Position numbers and translations under genes: made by a program. Below the pieces are notes generated by a model that had not been told where the DNA came from, ran no database searches, and was given only the letters and a program-made list of their open reading frames with translations. A DNA stretch of 64,000 nt from Halomonas alkalisoli (GTDB lineage: Bacteria; Pseudomonadota; Gammaproteobacteria; Pseudomonadales; Halomonadaceae), in NCBI RefSeq assembly GCF_021412585.1, contig NZ_JAKCMI010000047.1, positions 1 through 64,000 of the forward strand, in the 5' to 3' direction. Shown piece by piece: positions 36,639 to 45,498 of this stretch (its first letter is position 1; each line of letters starts with the position of its first letter).

Positions 36639-36689
36639 CGTTCCTTACTCCAAAATCGGCTCGTGGCGCAGGAGCTCCGGCGATGCGCA

Positions 36690-38021
36690 TCAGCGCATGA
36701 TGCCGCCGCTGCCATAGCCCTTCAGGTTGGACTTCTTCATCACCGAGTCATACTGGTGCGACATGAGGTGCGACTGCACCTGGGCCATGAAGTCCATGAT
36801 CACCACGACAATGATCAGCAGCGCGGTACCGCCGAAGAAGAACGGCACGTTCCAGGCCACGATCAGGAACTGGGGCATCAGGGAAACCGCAGCGATGTAC
36901 ATGGCACCGAACAGGGTCAAACGCGTCATGACCTTGTCGACATAGCGAGCAGTCTGTTCACCAGGGCGTATGCCCGGCAGGAAGGCGCCCGACTTCTTGA
37001 GATTGTCGGCGACATCCTTGGGGTTGAAGACCAGCGCTGTGTAAAAGAAGCAGAAGAATATCACCGCCGCGCCGAAAAGCAAGATATACAGTGGCTGACC
37101 AGGACCGAGGGCCTGGGAAGCGCGCTGCAACCACTCCATGCCGTCGCCGGCTCCAACCCACTGCCCCAGTGACGCGGGGAACAGCAGGATGCTGGAGGCG
37201 AAGATGGCCGGAATGACGCCCGCCATGTTCACCTTGAGCGGCAGGTAGCTGCTCTGGCCGGCATACATCTTGTTGCCGACCTGACGACGCGGGTAGTTCA
37301 CCGTGATTCGGCGCTGGCCGCGCTCGATGAACACCACGAAAGCCACGGTGGCGACACCCAGTACGGAGAGTGCCAGCAGCGGCAGCACGTTCCAGGCACC
37401 TTCGTTGCGAGCCAGCTCGAAGGCCTGCCCCACGGCACCCGGAAGCCCGGCGACGATACCGGCGAAGATCAGCAGCGAGATACCATTGCCGATCCCCTTC
37501 TCGGTGATCTGCTCACCCAGCCACATCAGGAACACCGCACCGGTCACGAAACTGACAATGGCGGTGAAGTAGAAACTGAAGTCTGCCGTGTAGGCAATGC
37601 CCTGGCTCGCCAGCCCCACCGACATGCCGGTGGCCTGGACGAAGGCCAGCACCACCGTGCCGTAGCGGGTGTACTGGCTGATCTTGCGGCGGCCGGCCTC
37701 GCCTTCCTTCTTGAGCTGTTCAAGATGGGGCGAGACCGCGGTCAAGAGCTGCATGATGATCGACGCCGAGATGTACGGCATGATCCCCAGCGCCATGATG
37801 CTCATGCGCTCCAGCGCACCACCCGAGAACATGTTGAACATGCCCAGGATGGTACCCTGCTGCTCCCTGAACATGGCAGCAAGCTGGTCAGGATTGATAC
37901 CGGGCACGGGGATATGGGCACCAATACGGTACACCACGATGGCGAGGAGCACGAAGCGCAGACGCGCCCACAGTTCACTCAGACCGCTGCCCATCGCCGG
38001 CATGTTTCCTGACTTGGCCAT
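36690..38021 (-). CDS. secY: Protein translocase subunit SecY
   Basis: A 443-residue channel protein with ten predicted membrane helices. Conserved parts include PGINPDQLAAMF, IMALGIMPYISASIIMQLL, the plug region and the cytosolic loop ERGQRRITVNYPRRQVGNKMY. It forms the SecYEG export channel with SecE, encoded at 63482 in this window. Follows rplO directly. Confidence 0.97.
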   Translation of the reverse strand: MAKSGNMPAMGSGLSELWARLRFVLLAIVVYRIGAHIPVPGINPDQLAAMFREQQGTILGMFNMFSGGALERMSIMALGIMPYISASIIMQLLTAVSPHLEQLKKEGEAGRRKISQYTRYGTVVLAFVQATGMSVGLASQGIAYTADFSFYFTAIVSFVTGAVFLMWLGEQITEKGIGNGISLLIFAGIVAGLPGAVGQAFELARNEGAWNVLPLLALSVLGVATVAFVVFIERGQRRITVNYPRRQVGNKMYAGQSSYLPLKVNMAGVIPAIFASSILLFPASLGQWVGAGDGMEWLQRASQALGPGQPLYILLFGAAVIFFCFFYTALVFNPKDVADNLKKSGAFLPGIRPGEQTARYVDKVMTRLTLFGAMYIAAVSLMPQFLIVAWNVPFFFGGTALLIIVVVIMDFMAQVQSHLMSHQYDSVMKKSNLKGYGSGGIMR

Positions 38022-38456
38022 TTAGTCCTCTACCTTGCCACCGGCGGCTTCGATTGCGGCACGGGCACCCTTGGTGACCTTGATGCCGCGCACGGTAACC
38101 GCCTTGTTGACGTCGCCGGAAAGGATGATTTTCGCATGCAGCGTGGCATCCTTGAGCACGTTGGCTTCCTTGAGGGTCGCCATGGTGACTTCATCACCCG
38201 CGACCTTCGCCAGCTCGCTCAGACGCACCTCTTCGGAGACCAGCGACTTCGCGGAGGTAAAGCCGAACTTGGGCAGGCGCCGCTGCAGCGGCATCTGGCC
38301 GCCCTCGAAGCCGGGCTTCACGCTGCCACCGCTACGGGACTTCTGGCCCTTGTGGCCACGGCCACCGGTCTTGCCCAGACCGGAGCCGATGCCACGACCG
38401 ACACGCTTTTCGGCGTGCTTGGAACCCGGTGCCGGGCTCAGGCTATTGAGTTTCAT
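38022..38456 (-). CDS. rplO: Ribosomal protein L15
   Basis: A 144-residue L15. The glycine- and arginine-rich N-terminus (VGRGIGSGLGKTGGRGHKGQ) is typical. The stop touches the secY start, so the two genes are probably coupled. Confidence 0.97.
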   Translation of the reverse strand: MKLNSLSPAPGSKHAEKRVGRGIGSGLGKTGGRGHKGQKSRSGGSVKPGFEGGQMPLQRRLPKFGFTSAKSLVSEEVRLSELAKVAGDEVTMATLKEANVLKDATLHAKIILSGDVNKAVTVRGIKVTKGARAAIEAAGGKVED

Positions 38457-38459
38457 GGA

Positions 38460-38642
38460 TTACTCTCCCTCAACACGCACAAGGTAATTAACCTTGTGGA
38501 TCATGCCGCGAACGGCTGGGGTGTCTTCCAGTTCAACCGTATGACCAATGCGACGCAGACCCAGGCCCTTCATGGTGGCCTTGTGCTTGGGCAGTGTGCC
38601 GATGGTACTGCGGGTCTGGGTAACCTTGAGTGTTGCTGCCAT
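38460..38642 (-). CDS. rpmD: Ribosomal protein L30
   Basis: A 60-residue L30 starting at ATG 38642 (MAATLKVTQTRSTIGTLPKH) and ending VNYLVRVEGE. The frame is open further upstream inside rpsE, but this start gives the family length. Three bases separate it from rplO. Confidence 0.95.
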   Translation of the reverse strand: MAATLKVTQTRSTIGTLPKHKATMKGLGLRRIGHTVELEDTPAVRGMIHKVNYLVRVEGE

Positions 38643-38647
38643 GGTAT

Positions 38648-39148
38648 TTACCCCGTAATCGCGTCGACAGACAGGCCGCGCTTGGCGGCGATGTCGTCCG
38701 GCGACTGCATGGAAGCGAGGCCCTTGACGGTTGCCCGCACCACGTTCACCGGATTGGTGGAGCCGTAGCACTTGGCCAGGACGTCATGGACGCCTGCCAG
38801 CTCGAGCACGGAGCGCATGGCACCGCCAGCGATGATCCCGGTACCTTCGGAGGCCGGCTGCATGTACACCTTGGAGGCGCCGTGACGGGCCTTGACCGGG
38901 TACTGCAGGGTATGGCCCTTCAGGCTAACCTTGACCATGTTGCGGCGCGCCTGGTCCATGGCCTTCTGGATCGCGACCGGCACTTCACGCGCCTTGCCAC
39001 GACCGAAGCCCACACGACCATTGCCGTCGCCGACGACGGTCAAGGCGGTAAAGCCGAAGATCCGGCCACCCTTGACCACCTTGGCGACACGGTTGACCTG
39101 TACGAGCTTTTCCTGCAGGTCGCCGGTGTTCTGTTCGTTCTTCGCCAT
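38648..39148 (-). CDS. rpsE: Ribosomal protein S5
   Basis: A 166-residue S5 with KVVKGGRIFGFTALTVVGDG (double-stranded RNA-binding part) and GTGIIAGGAMRSVLELAGV. It helps decoding accuracy. Normal spc position between rplR and rpmD. Confidence 0.97.
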   Translation of the reverse strand: MAKNEQNTGDLQEKLVQVNRVAKVVKGGRIFGFTALTVVGDGNGRVGFGRGKAREVPVAIQKAMDQARRNMVKVSLKGHTLQYPVKARHGASKVYMQPASEGTGIIAGGAMRSVLELAGVHDVLAKCYGSTNPVNVVRATVKGLASMQSPDDIAAKRGLSVDAITG

Positions 39149-39159
39149 CGTAAAACCCT

Positions 39160-39510
39160 TTAGAATTCCAGGCCGCCTTCACGTGCGGCGTCGGCCAGGG
39201 CCTTGACACGGCCGTGGTACTTGAAGCCGGCACGATCGAAGGCTACCTGGGTGATGCCTGCCTGCTTGGCACGTTCGGCAATCAGCGCACCCACCTTGGC
39301 GGCGGCGTCCGAGTTACCGGTCGCACCCTCGCGCAGGTCCTTGTCCAGCGTGGAAGCGCTGGCCAGCACCTTGCCACCATCCGGCGAGATAATCTGCGCA
39401 TAGATGTGACGCGGGGTACGGTTGACGCACAGGCGATACACGCCCAGCTCGCGGATCTTGGCGCGAGCGCGGCGGGCACGACGGAGACGAGATTCTTTCT
39501 TCGCGTTCAT
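39160..39510 (-). CDS. rplR: Ribosomal protein L18
   Basis: A 116-residue 5S rRNA-binding protein. Conserved are YRLCVNRTPRHIYAQI and FDRAGFKYHGRVKALADAAREGGLEF at the C-terminus. Between rplF and rpsE. Confidence 0.97.
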   Translation of the reverse strand: MNAKKESRLRRARRARAKIRELGVYRLCVNRTPRHIYAQIISPDGGKVLASASTLDKDLREGATGNSDAAAKVGALIAERAKQAGITQVAFDRAGFKYHGRVKALADAAREGGLEF

Positions 39511-39519
39511 AACCCTGCC

Positions 39520-40050
39520 TTACTTCTTCTTGGCTTCTTTGCGACGCACCTGCTCGTCGGCGTACCGTACACCCTTGCCCTTGTAGGGTTCCGGGGGACG
39601 GAAGGCGCGGATTTCCGCAGCGACCTGGCCGAGCTTCTGCTTGTCCGCGCTTTTCAGCACGATCACGGTGTTCTTCGGCGTTTCCGCTGAGACACCATCA
39701 GGCAGTGTGTAGTCGACCGGGTGCGAGAAGCCCAGTGTCAGGTTGAGCGTCTGGCCCTTGGCCTGGGCACGATAGCCGACGCCGATGATTTCCAGGGACT
39801 TGGTGAAGCCCTCGGAGACGCCGGTGACCAGGTTCTGGACCAGTGCGCGTGTGGTGCCGGCCATGGCCCAGGACTTGGCGGTCTTGCTCGGGTTGAAGGT
39901 CAGCTGACCCTCTTCCTGAGCGACGACCACGTCCTGGTGAACGGTCATGGACAGCGTGCCCTGGCTGCCCTTGACGGTCAGCTGGTCGCCATCAAGCTTG
40001 ATGTCGACGCCGGCAGGCACTTTAACCGGATATTTGGCTACGCGGGACAT
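39520..40050 (-). CDS. rplF: Ribosomal protein L6
   Basis: A 176-residue L6 with two similar domains. It begins MSRVAKYPVKVPAGVDIKLD and contains the C-terminal motif RPPEPYKGKGVRY. Normal spc order. Confidence 0.97.
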   Translation of the reverse strand: MSRVAKYPVKVPAGVDIKLDGDQLTVKGSQGTLSMTVHQDVVVAQEEGQLTFNPSKTAKSWAMAGTTRALVQNLVTGVSEGFTKSLEIIGVGYRAQAKGQTLNLTLGFSHPVDYTLPDGVSAETPKNTVIVLKSADKQKLGQVAAEIRAFRPPEPYKGKGVRYADEQVRRKEAKKK

Positions 40051-40059
40051 TCCAAACTC

Positions 40060-40452
40060 CTAGAATACGGTGCAGATGACTTCGCCACCGACGCCCGCCT
40101 GGCGAGCGGCACGGTCGGTCATCACGCCCCGGGAGGTGGTGACGATCGCGACACCCATGCCATCCGCCACCTTGGGCAGTGCAGACTTGCCCTTGTACTG
40201 GCGCAGAGACGGCTTGGAAACCCGCTGCAGGTGCTCGATGACCGGCCTTCCCTCGAAGTACTTGAGGGTTACGGTCAGCTCGGGCTTGGTGCCTTCAGCC
40301 ACCGCGAAGTCGGTGATATAGCCCTCTTCCTTCAATACGCGGGCCACCTCGACCTTGAGCTTCGAAGACGGCATGGTGACCGTCTCCTTGGTGGCCATCT
40401 GCGCATTGCGGATACGAGTGAACATATCCGCCAGAGTGTCTTGCATGCTCAT
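40060..40452 (-). CDS. rpsH: Ribosomal protein S8
   Basis: A 130-residue S8 beginning MSMQDTLADMFTRIRNAQ and with VGGEVICTVF at the end, the family hallmark. In E. coli S8 is the translational repressor of the spc operon, binding near rplE; that site was not examined in detail here. An internal Met three codons in is an alternative start. Confidence 0.97.
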   Translation of the reverse strand: MSMQDTLADMFTRIRNAQMATKETVTMPSSKLKVEVARVLKEEGYITDFAVAEGTKPELTVTLKYFEGRPVIEHLQRVSKPSLRQYKGKSALPKVADGMGVAIVTTSRGVMTDRAARQAGVGGEVICTVF

Positions 40453-40484
40453 TTACGTTGCGCTCCTGATGATTCCGTGGCGGC

Positions 40485-40790
40485 TTACCAACTGGACTTC
40501 TTCAGCCCAGGGACTTCGCCACGCATAGCGGCTTCACGCAGCTTGTTGCGGCCCAAGCCGAACTTGTTGTAGTAGCCGTGCGGACGACCGGTGATGCGGC
40601 AGCGGTTACGCTGACGTACCGGGCTCGAGTCACGCGGCAACTGCTGCAGCTTGAGCGTTGCGTCGAAGCGCTCTTCTTCAGAAGTGTTCACGTTCTGGAT
40701 GATCGCCTTGAGCTCGGCGCGCCGGGCCGCATACTTCGCGACCAGCTTGGTGCGCTTGAGCTCACGCTCTACCATGCTCTTCTTTGCCAT
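40485..40790 (-). CDS. rpsN: Ribosomal protein S14 (zinc-free form)
   Basis: A 101-residue S14 of the long C-minus form, lacking the paired CxxC zinc ligands. The C-terminus reads RNRCRITGRPHGYYNKFGLG. Between rplE and rpsH. Confidence 0.97.
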   Translation of the reverse strand: MAKKSMVERELKRTKLVAKYAARRAELKAIIQNVNTSEEERFDATLKLQQLPRDSSPVRQRNRCRITGRPHGYYNKFGLGRNKLREAAMRGEVPGLKKSSW

Positions 40791-40800
40791 GATCCAACCC

Positions 40801-41340
40801 TTATTTCTTGAACGGGAAGTTCAGCGCGCTCAGCAGCGCACGACCTTCGTCGTCGGTGTTGGCAGTGGTGGTGATGGTGACATCCAGACCACGAATCCGG
40901 TCGATCTTATCATACTCGATCTCCGGGAAGATGATCTGCTCACGCACACCCATGGAGTAGTTGCCGCGACCGTCGAAGGACTTCGGGTTGAGACCACGGA
41001 AGTCACGCACGCGGGGTATCGCGATGTTGACCAGGCGATCGAGGAATTCCCACATGCGCTCACTGCGCAGGGTCACCTTGATGCCGATCGGCCAGCCTTC
41101 GCGCACCTTGAAGCCCGCAATGGACTTCCGTGCCTTGGTCACCAACGGCTTCTGACCGGAGAGCTTCTCCAGGTCGCCGACGGCATTCTCGATCAGCTTC
41201 TTGTCGCTGGTCGCGTCGCCGATGCCCATATTCAGAGTCACCTTGGTGATCCGCGGCACCTGCATCACGTTGGCGTAGCTGAACTGCTCTTTGAGCTGAG
41301 CCACCACCTCGTTCTGATAACGTTCTTTCAAGTTCGCCAT
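40801..41340 (-). CDS. rplE: Ribosomal protein L5
   Basis: A 179-residue 5S rRNA-binding protein with VMQVPRITKVTLNMGIGDA and FPEIEYDKIDRIRGLDVTI. Follows rplX. Confidence 0.97.
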   Translation of the reverse strand: MANLKERYQNEVVAQLKEQFSYANVMQVPRITKVTLNMGIGDATSDKKLIENAVGDLEKLSGQKPLVTKARKSIAGFKVREGWPIGIKVTLRSERMWEFLDRLVNIAIPRVRDFRGLNPKSFDGRGNYSMGVREQIIFPEIEYDKIDRIRGLDVTITTTANTDDEGRALLSALNFPFKK

Positions 41341-41358
41341 TTTGCTACCCGACTCGCG

Positions 41359-41676
41359 TTAGGCGTCGATCTGCGTCTGCGTCGACTTGTAGATACGTAC
41401 CTTGGTACCGTCTTCCTGAACCTGGAAGCCGACGCGATCCGCCTTACCGGTCTCCGAGTTGAAGATCGCCACGTTGGACGCGTGAATCGGAGCCTCGCGC
41501 TCGACGATACCGCCCTGCTTGCCCGCCATAGGATTGGGCTTGGTGTGACGCTTGATCATGTTCACACCGGACACCACAAAGCGTTCCTCTCCGAGGACGC
41601 GCTTTACCGTGCCACGCTTGCCCTTATCCTTGCCGGCGATGACGATCACTTCATCGTCACGTTTGATCTTTTGCAT
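41359..41676 (-). CDS. rplX: Ribosomal protein L24
   Basis: A 105-residue L24 with a KOW motif near the start (MQKIKRDDEVIVIAGKDKGK). It initiates assembly of the large subunit. Between rplN and rplE. Confidence 0.97.
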   Translation of the reverse strand: MQKIKRDDEVIVIAGKDKGKRGTVKRVLGEERFVVSGVNMIKRHTKPNPMAGKQGGIVEREAPIHASNVAIFNSETGKADRVGFQVQEDGTKVRIYKSTQTQIDA

Positions 41677-41690
41677 ATCCGCCTCGCTCC

Positions 41691-42062
41691 TTACAGCACT
41701 TCGGGCGCCAGGGAAATGATCTTCATGAACTTCTCGTTGCGAAGCTCACGTGTCACCGGTCCGAAGATACGGGTACCGATCGGCTGTTCGTTGGTGTTGT
41801 TCAACAGAACTGCCGCATTTCCATCGAAGCGGATCAGCGAGCCGTCGGGACGACGGACACCGCTGCGGGTGCGAACCACAACCGCCTTGAGGACCTGGCC
41901 TTTCTTGACCTTGCCACGCGGAATGGCTTCCTTCACCGTGACCTTGATGATGTCACCCACGCGAGCGTAGCGACGGTGTGAACCGCCAAGCACCTTGATG
42001 CACTGCACCCGGCGCGCTCCGCTGTTGTCGGCGACATCCAGCATTGTCTGAGTCTGAATCAT
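41691..42062 (-). CDS. rplN: Ribosomal protein L14
   Basis: A 123-residue L14 with MLDVADNSGARRVQCIKVLG and RIFGPVTRELR. First gene of the spc group. The family normally has 122 residues, so the start is essentially certain. Confidence 0.97.
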   Translation of the reverse strand: MIQTQTMLDVADNSGARRVQCIKVLGGSHRRYARVGDIIKVTVKEAIPRGKVKKGQVLKAVVVRTRSGVRRPDGSLIRFDGNAAVLLNNTNEQPIGTRIFGPVTRELRNEKFMKIISLAPEVL

Positions 42063-42101
42063 CGGTTTTCTCCAAACCTAATCTGACTGCTCTCGCCGAG
42101 C

Positions 42102-42362
42102 TCAGCCTTTGGCGTGCTCGACCACCTCGACCAGGGACCAGGCTTTCTTCCTGGACAGCGGACGGCATTCCTGGATGGAAACCGTGTCGCCGACCTTCGC
42201 CTGATTTGTCTCGTCGTGGGCGTGCAGCTTGGTGGAGCGCTTGACGTACTTGCCATAGATCGGGTGCCGTTCACGGCGCTCGATCATGACGACGATGGAC
42301 TTCTCCATCTTGTCGCTCACCACCTTGCCGGTGAGCGTACGAGCTTTCTTTTCTTCGGCCAT
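42102..42362 (-). CDS. rpsQ: Ribosomal protein S17
   Basis: An 86-residue S17 with TLTGKVVSDKMEKSIVVMIE and VSIQECRPLSRKKAW. ATG 42362 follows the rpmC stop by one base; a GTG at 42371 would overlap rpmC and is less likely. Last gene of the S10 operon. Confidence 0.95.
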   Translation of the reverse strand: MAEEKKARTLTGKVVSDKMEKSIVVMIERRERHPIYGKYVKRSTKLHAHDETNQAKVGDTVSIQECRPLSRKKAWSLVEVVEHAKG

Positions 42363-42363
42363 C

Positions 42364-42555
42364 TCAGTCACCTGCCTTCTCGTTGAGCACAGTCTTGACG
42401 CGGGCGATATCCCGACGGACCTGCTTGAGCAGATGAGTCTGGCTCAGTTGGCCAGTGGCCTTCTGCATGCGCAGGTTGAACTGCTCGCGGAGGAGTTCGA
42501 AGAGCTGCTCACGCAGTTCGTCTACTGACTTTTCACGAATTTCCTGGGCTTTCAT
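42364..42555 (-). CDS. rpmC: Ribosomal protein L29
   Basis: A 63-residue helical L29 near the exit tunnel (MKAQEIREKSVDELREQLFE). Its ATG at 42555 overlaps the rplP stop by one base (TGATG), implying coupling. Confidence 0.95.
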   Translation of the reverse strand: MKAQEIREKSVDELREQLFELLREQFNLRMQKATGQLSQTHLLKQVRRDIARVKTVLNEKAGD

Positions 42556-42968
42556 CACATCACCGTCCGTTTCACAAAGGTGGTGGATATGGGCATCTTC
42601 TGGGCCGCCAGGGAGAAGGCTTCACGAGCCAGCTCTTCCGACACCCCTTCGATTTCATACAGGACCCGGCCAGGCTGGATCTGTGCGACCCAGTACTCGA
42701 CGGAGCCCTTGCCCTTGCCCATACGAACTTCGAGCGGCTTCTTGGAAATCGGCTTGTCAGGGAATATGCGGATCCAGATCTTGCCGCCACGCTTGACGTG
42801 ACGAGTGATCGCACGACGGCCGGCTTCGATCTGGCGCGCCGTGATACGGCCGCGACCGGTTGCCTTCAGGCCATATTCCCCGAAGCTGATCTTGCTTCCG
42901 CGATGCGCCAGGCCACGGTTGCGGCCCTTCATCATCTTGCGGAATTTCATGCGCTTGGGTTGTAACAT
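42555..42968 (-). CDS. rplP: Ribosomal protein L16
   Basis: A 137-residue L16 beginning MLQPKRMKFRKMMKGRNRG. It contains the conserved RGGKIWIRIFPDKPISKKP. Near the A site of the large subunit. Confidence 0.97.
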   Translation of the reverse strand: MLQPKRMKFRKMMKGRNRGLAHRGSKISFGEYGLKATGRGRITARQIEAGRRAITRHVKRGGKIWIRIFPDKPISKKPLEVRMGKGKGSVEYWVAQIQPGRVLYEIEGVSEELAREAFSLAAQKMPISTTFVKRTVM

Positions 42969-42983
42969 CGACTCGCTCTCCCC

Positions 42984-43682
42984 TTACCTGGAACCTTTCT
43001 TCTTGGAGGGCGCGGCCTGCGGCTGTTTAGCCTTGGCGCGGACCTCTTCGATGCCCCCGAGGATTTCACCCTTGAAGACCCAAACCTTGACACCGATGAT
43101 GCCGTAAGTGGTTTTTGCTTCGTAGGTGGCGTAGTCGATGTCCGCACGCAGGGTGTGAAGCGGCACGCGGCCTTCGCGGTACCATTCGGTACGTGCGATT
43201 TCCGCACCACCGAGGCGACCCGACAGCATCACCTTGATACCACCGGCACCCAGGCGCATGGCGTTCTGCACGGAACGCTTCATGGCACGACGGAACATGA
43301 CGCGACGCTCGAGCTGGCCGGCGATGTTCTGCGCGACGAGCTTGGCATCCAGTTCCGGCTTGCGGACTTCTTCGATGTTGACGTGCACGGGCACGCCCAT
43401 CATCGCCGTGACGTCGCGACGCAGACGATCAACGTCTTCACCCTTCTTGCCAATCACGATGCCCGGACGGGCGGTGTGAATGGTAATGCGGGCGTTGTTC
43501 GCCGGACGCTCGATGTGGATGCGACTCACGGACGCATTCTTCAGTCGCTCCTCGAGGAAACGACGCACTTCGAGATCATTATTCAGCTTGTCGGCGTAGG
43601 CACCGCGCTCGGCATACCACACCGAGGAGTGATCCTTGACGATACCCAGCCGAATACCTGTCGGATGTACTTTCTGACCCAT
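42984..43682 (-). CDS. rpsC: Ribosomal protein S3
   Basis: A 232-residue S3 with an N-terminal KH domain (ARPGIVIGKKGEDVDRLRR) and the C-terminal S3 domain (GLGAGG-like AMRLGAGGIKVMLSGRLGG). It forms part of the mRNA entry site. Confidence 0.97.
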   Translation of the reverse strand: MGQKVHPTGIRLGIVKDHSSVWYAERGAYADKLNNDLEVRRFLEERLKNASVSRIHIERPANNARITIHTARPGIVIGKKGEDVDRLRRDVTAMMGVPVHVNIEEVRKPELDAKLVAQNIAGQLERRVMFRRAMKRSVQNAMRLGAGGIKVMLSGRLGGAEIARTEWYREGRVPLHTLRADIDYATYEAKTTYGIIGVKVWVFKGEILGGIEEVRAKAKQPQAAPSKKKGSR

Positions 43683-43693
43683 CTGGTCGACTC

Positions 43694-44026
43694 CTACTTC
43701 TCGGCTACCTTGACGGTGATGTGGCAGGTGCGCTTCAAAATGCGATCCGCACGGCCCTTGGCACGCGGCTTGATGCGCTTGAGCGTCATGCCCTCATCGA
43801 CGCAGATGGTCGAGACACGCAGCTCGTCGATATCCATACCGTTGTTTTCTTCCGCATTCGCGATGGCGGACTGAAGCACCTTCTTGACCAGCTTGGCAGC
43901 CTTCTTCGGTGAGAAGGTCAGCAGGTCAATTGCTTCGGCGACCGGTTTACCGCGCACCTGGTCAGCCACCAAACGGGCCTTCTGGGCGGATAAACGAGCG
44001 CCACGCAGCTTAGCTGTGACTTCCAT
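43694..44026 (-). CDS. rplV: Ribosomal protein L22
   Basis: A 110-residue L22 beginning MEVTAKLRGARLSAQKARLV. Its loop lines the exit tunnel. No change suggesting macrolide resistance was noted at the loop (IKPRAKGRADRILKR). Confidence 0.97.
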   Translation of the reverse strand: MEVTAKLRGARLSAQKARLVADQVRGKPVAEAIDLLTFSPKKAAKLVKKVLQSAIANAEENNGMDIDELRVSTICVDEGMTLKRIKPRAKGRADRILKRTCHITVKVAEK

Positions 44027-44044
44027 CTCTCAATCCTCTCTGGC

Positions 44045-44320
44045 TTACCGTTTGGCTTTCTTGTCCGCCGCATGCCCGCGATACGTGCGGGTGGCAGCGA
44101 ATTCGCCCAGCTTGTGGCCAACCATTTCCTCGGAGACGTGCACCGGGACGTGTTGGCGACCGTTATGGACAGCAATGGTGAGCCCGACCATATTCGGCAG
44201 GATCATGGAGCGACGCGACCAGGTCTTGATCGGTTTGCGGTCGCTCTTCTCCACTGCAGCCTCAACCTTCTTCAACAGATGAAGGTCAATGAAGGGACCT
44301 TTCTTCAGTGAACGTGGCAC
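44045..44320 (-). CDS. rpsS: Ribosomal protein S19
   Basis: A 91-residue S19 beginning MPRSLKKGPFIDLHLLKKVE with the conserved IKTWSRRSMILPNMVGLTIAVHNG. Head of the small subunit. Confidence 0.97.
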   Translation of the reverse strand: MPRSLKKGPFIDLHLLKKVEAAVEKSDRKPIKTWSRRSMILPNMVGLTIAVHNGRQHVPVHVSEEMVGHKLGEFAATRTYRGHAADKKAKR

Positions 44321-44353
44321 AGCCGTTACCTCTTAATGTCTTGGCGTATGGTC

Positions 44354-45184
44354 TCAGCCCCGTGCCTTGCGGCGACGGATGATGAGCTTGTCGGTGCGCT
44401 TGTTCTTGCGCGTCTTGTGGCCCTTGGTGGGAACGCCCCACGGGGACACCGGGTGACGACCACCGCTGGTGCGGCCTTCGCCGCCGCCGTGCGGGTGATC
44501 CACCGGGTTCATGGCCACACCGCGAACGGTCGGACGCACGCCTCTCCAGCGCTTCGCACCGGCCTTGCCAAGTTGACGCAGGCTGTGCTCGGAGTTGCTC
44601 ACTTCCCCCAAGGTCGCGCGGCACTCTGCCAGCACCTTGCGCATCTCGCCGGAGCGCAGACGCAGGGTGGCATAGTTACCTTCACGAGCGACCAGCTGGG
44701 CGCTGGTGCCGGCGCTGCGCGCGATCTGGGCACCCTTGCCGGGCTTCAGTTCGATGCAGTGCACGGTGGAACCCAGCGGGATGTTACGCAGCGGCAGGGT
44801 GTTACCCTTCCTGATCGCCGCGTTGACACCAGACTCGAGACGGTCGCCGGCCTTCACGCCCTTGGGCGCGATGATGTAGCGACGCTCGCCGTCCAGATAC
44901 TTCAGCAGCGCGATGTGGGCGCTGCGGTTCGGGTCGTATTCCAGGCGCTCGACGACGGCGGGAACGCCATCCTTGGTGCGCTTGAAGTCCACGAGCCGAT
45001 AATGCTGACGGTGACCACCGCCCACGTGACGGGTGGTGATGCGGCCGTTGTTGTTACGTCCACCGGAGCGCGACTGCTTCTCGAGCAGCGGTGCATAGGG
45101 CTTGCCCTTGTGCAGATCCTCGCTGACGACCTTGACGACGTGGCGACGACCGGCGGATGTGGGTTTTGTCTTGACGATTGCCAT
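44354..45184 (-). CDS. rplB: Ribosomal protein L2
   Basis: A 276-residue L2 needed for subunit joining and peptidyl transfer. Conserved are GRITTRHVGGGHRQHYRLVD and MNPVDHPHGGGEGRTSGGRHP with the functional His. Confidence 0.97.
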   Translation of the reverse strand: MAIVKTKPTSAGRRHVVKVVSEDLHKGKPYAPLLEKQSRSGGRNNNGRITTRHVGGGHRQHYRLVDFKRTKDGVPAVVERLEYDPNRSAHIALLKYLDGERRYIIAPKGVKAGDRLESGVNAAIRKGNTLPLRNIPLGSTVHCIELKPGKGAQIARSAGTSAQLVAREGNYATLRLRSGEMRKVLAECRATLGEVSNSEHSLRQLGKAGAKRWRGVRPTVRGVAMNPVDHPHGGGEGRTSGGRHPVSPWGVPTKGHKTRKNKRTDKLIIRRRKARG

Positions 45185-45201
45185 GATCCGTACTCCTGCC
45201 C

Positions 45202-45498
45202 TTATTCGGCGCCAGTGAAGTCTTCGAGCGTCTCACCGGCGGCCAGGGACACATAAGCCTTGCGGTAGCCCTGGCGACGGCCCAGACCATTCGCGGAGCG
45301 CTTGGTCTTGCCCTTGACGTTCAATACCTGGACGCGATCGACCTTCTTGCCGAACAGGACCTGAACGGCCTGCTTGATTTCCGGCTTGGTCGCGTCACTG
45401 GCCACCTTGAACACGTACTGGTTGTTCTCAGCGGCGAAAGCGGCCTTCTCGGTCACGTGCGGACCAAGCAGAACCTTGAATACGCGTTCCTGGTTCAT
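45202..45498 (-). CDS. rplW: Ribosomal protein L23
   Basis: A 98-residue L23, docking site for trigger factor and SRP at the tunnel exit. It begins MNQERVFKVLLGPHVTEKA and overlaps the rplD stop by 4 bases (ATGA). Confidence 0.97.
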   Translation of the reverse strand: MNQERVFKVLLGPHVTEKAAFAAENNQYVFKVASDATKPEIKQAVQVLFGKKVDRVQVLNVKGKTKRSANGLGRRQGYRKAYVSLAAGETLEDFTGAE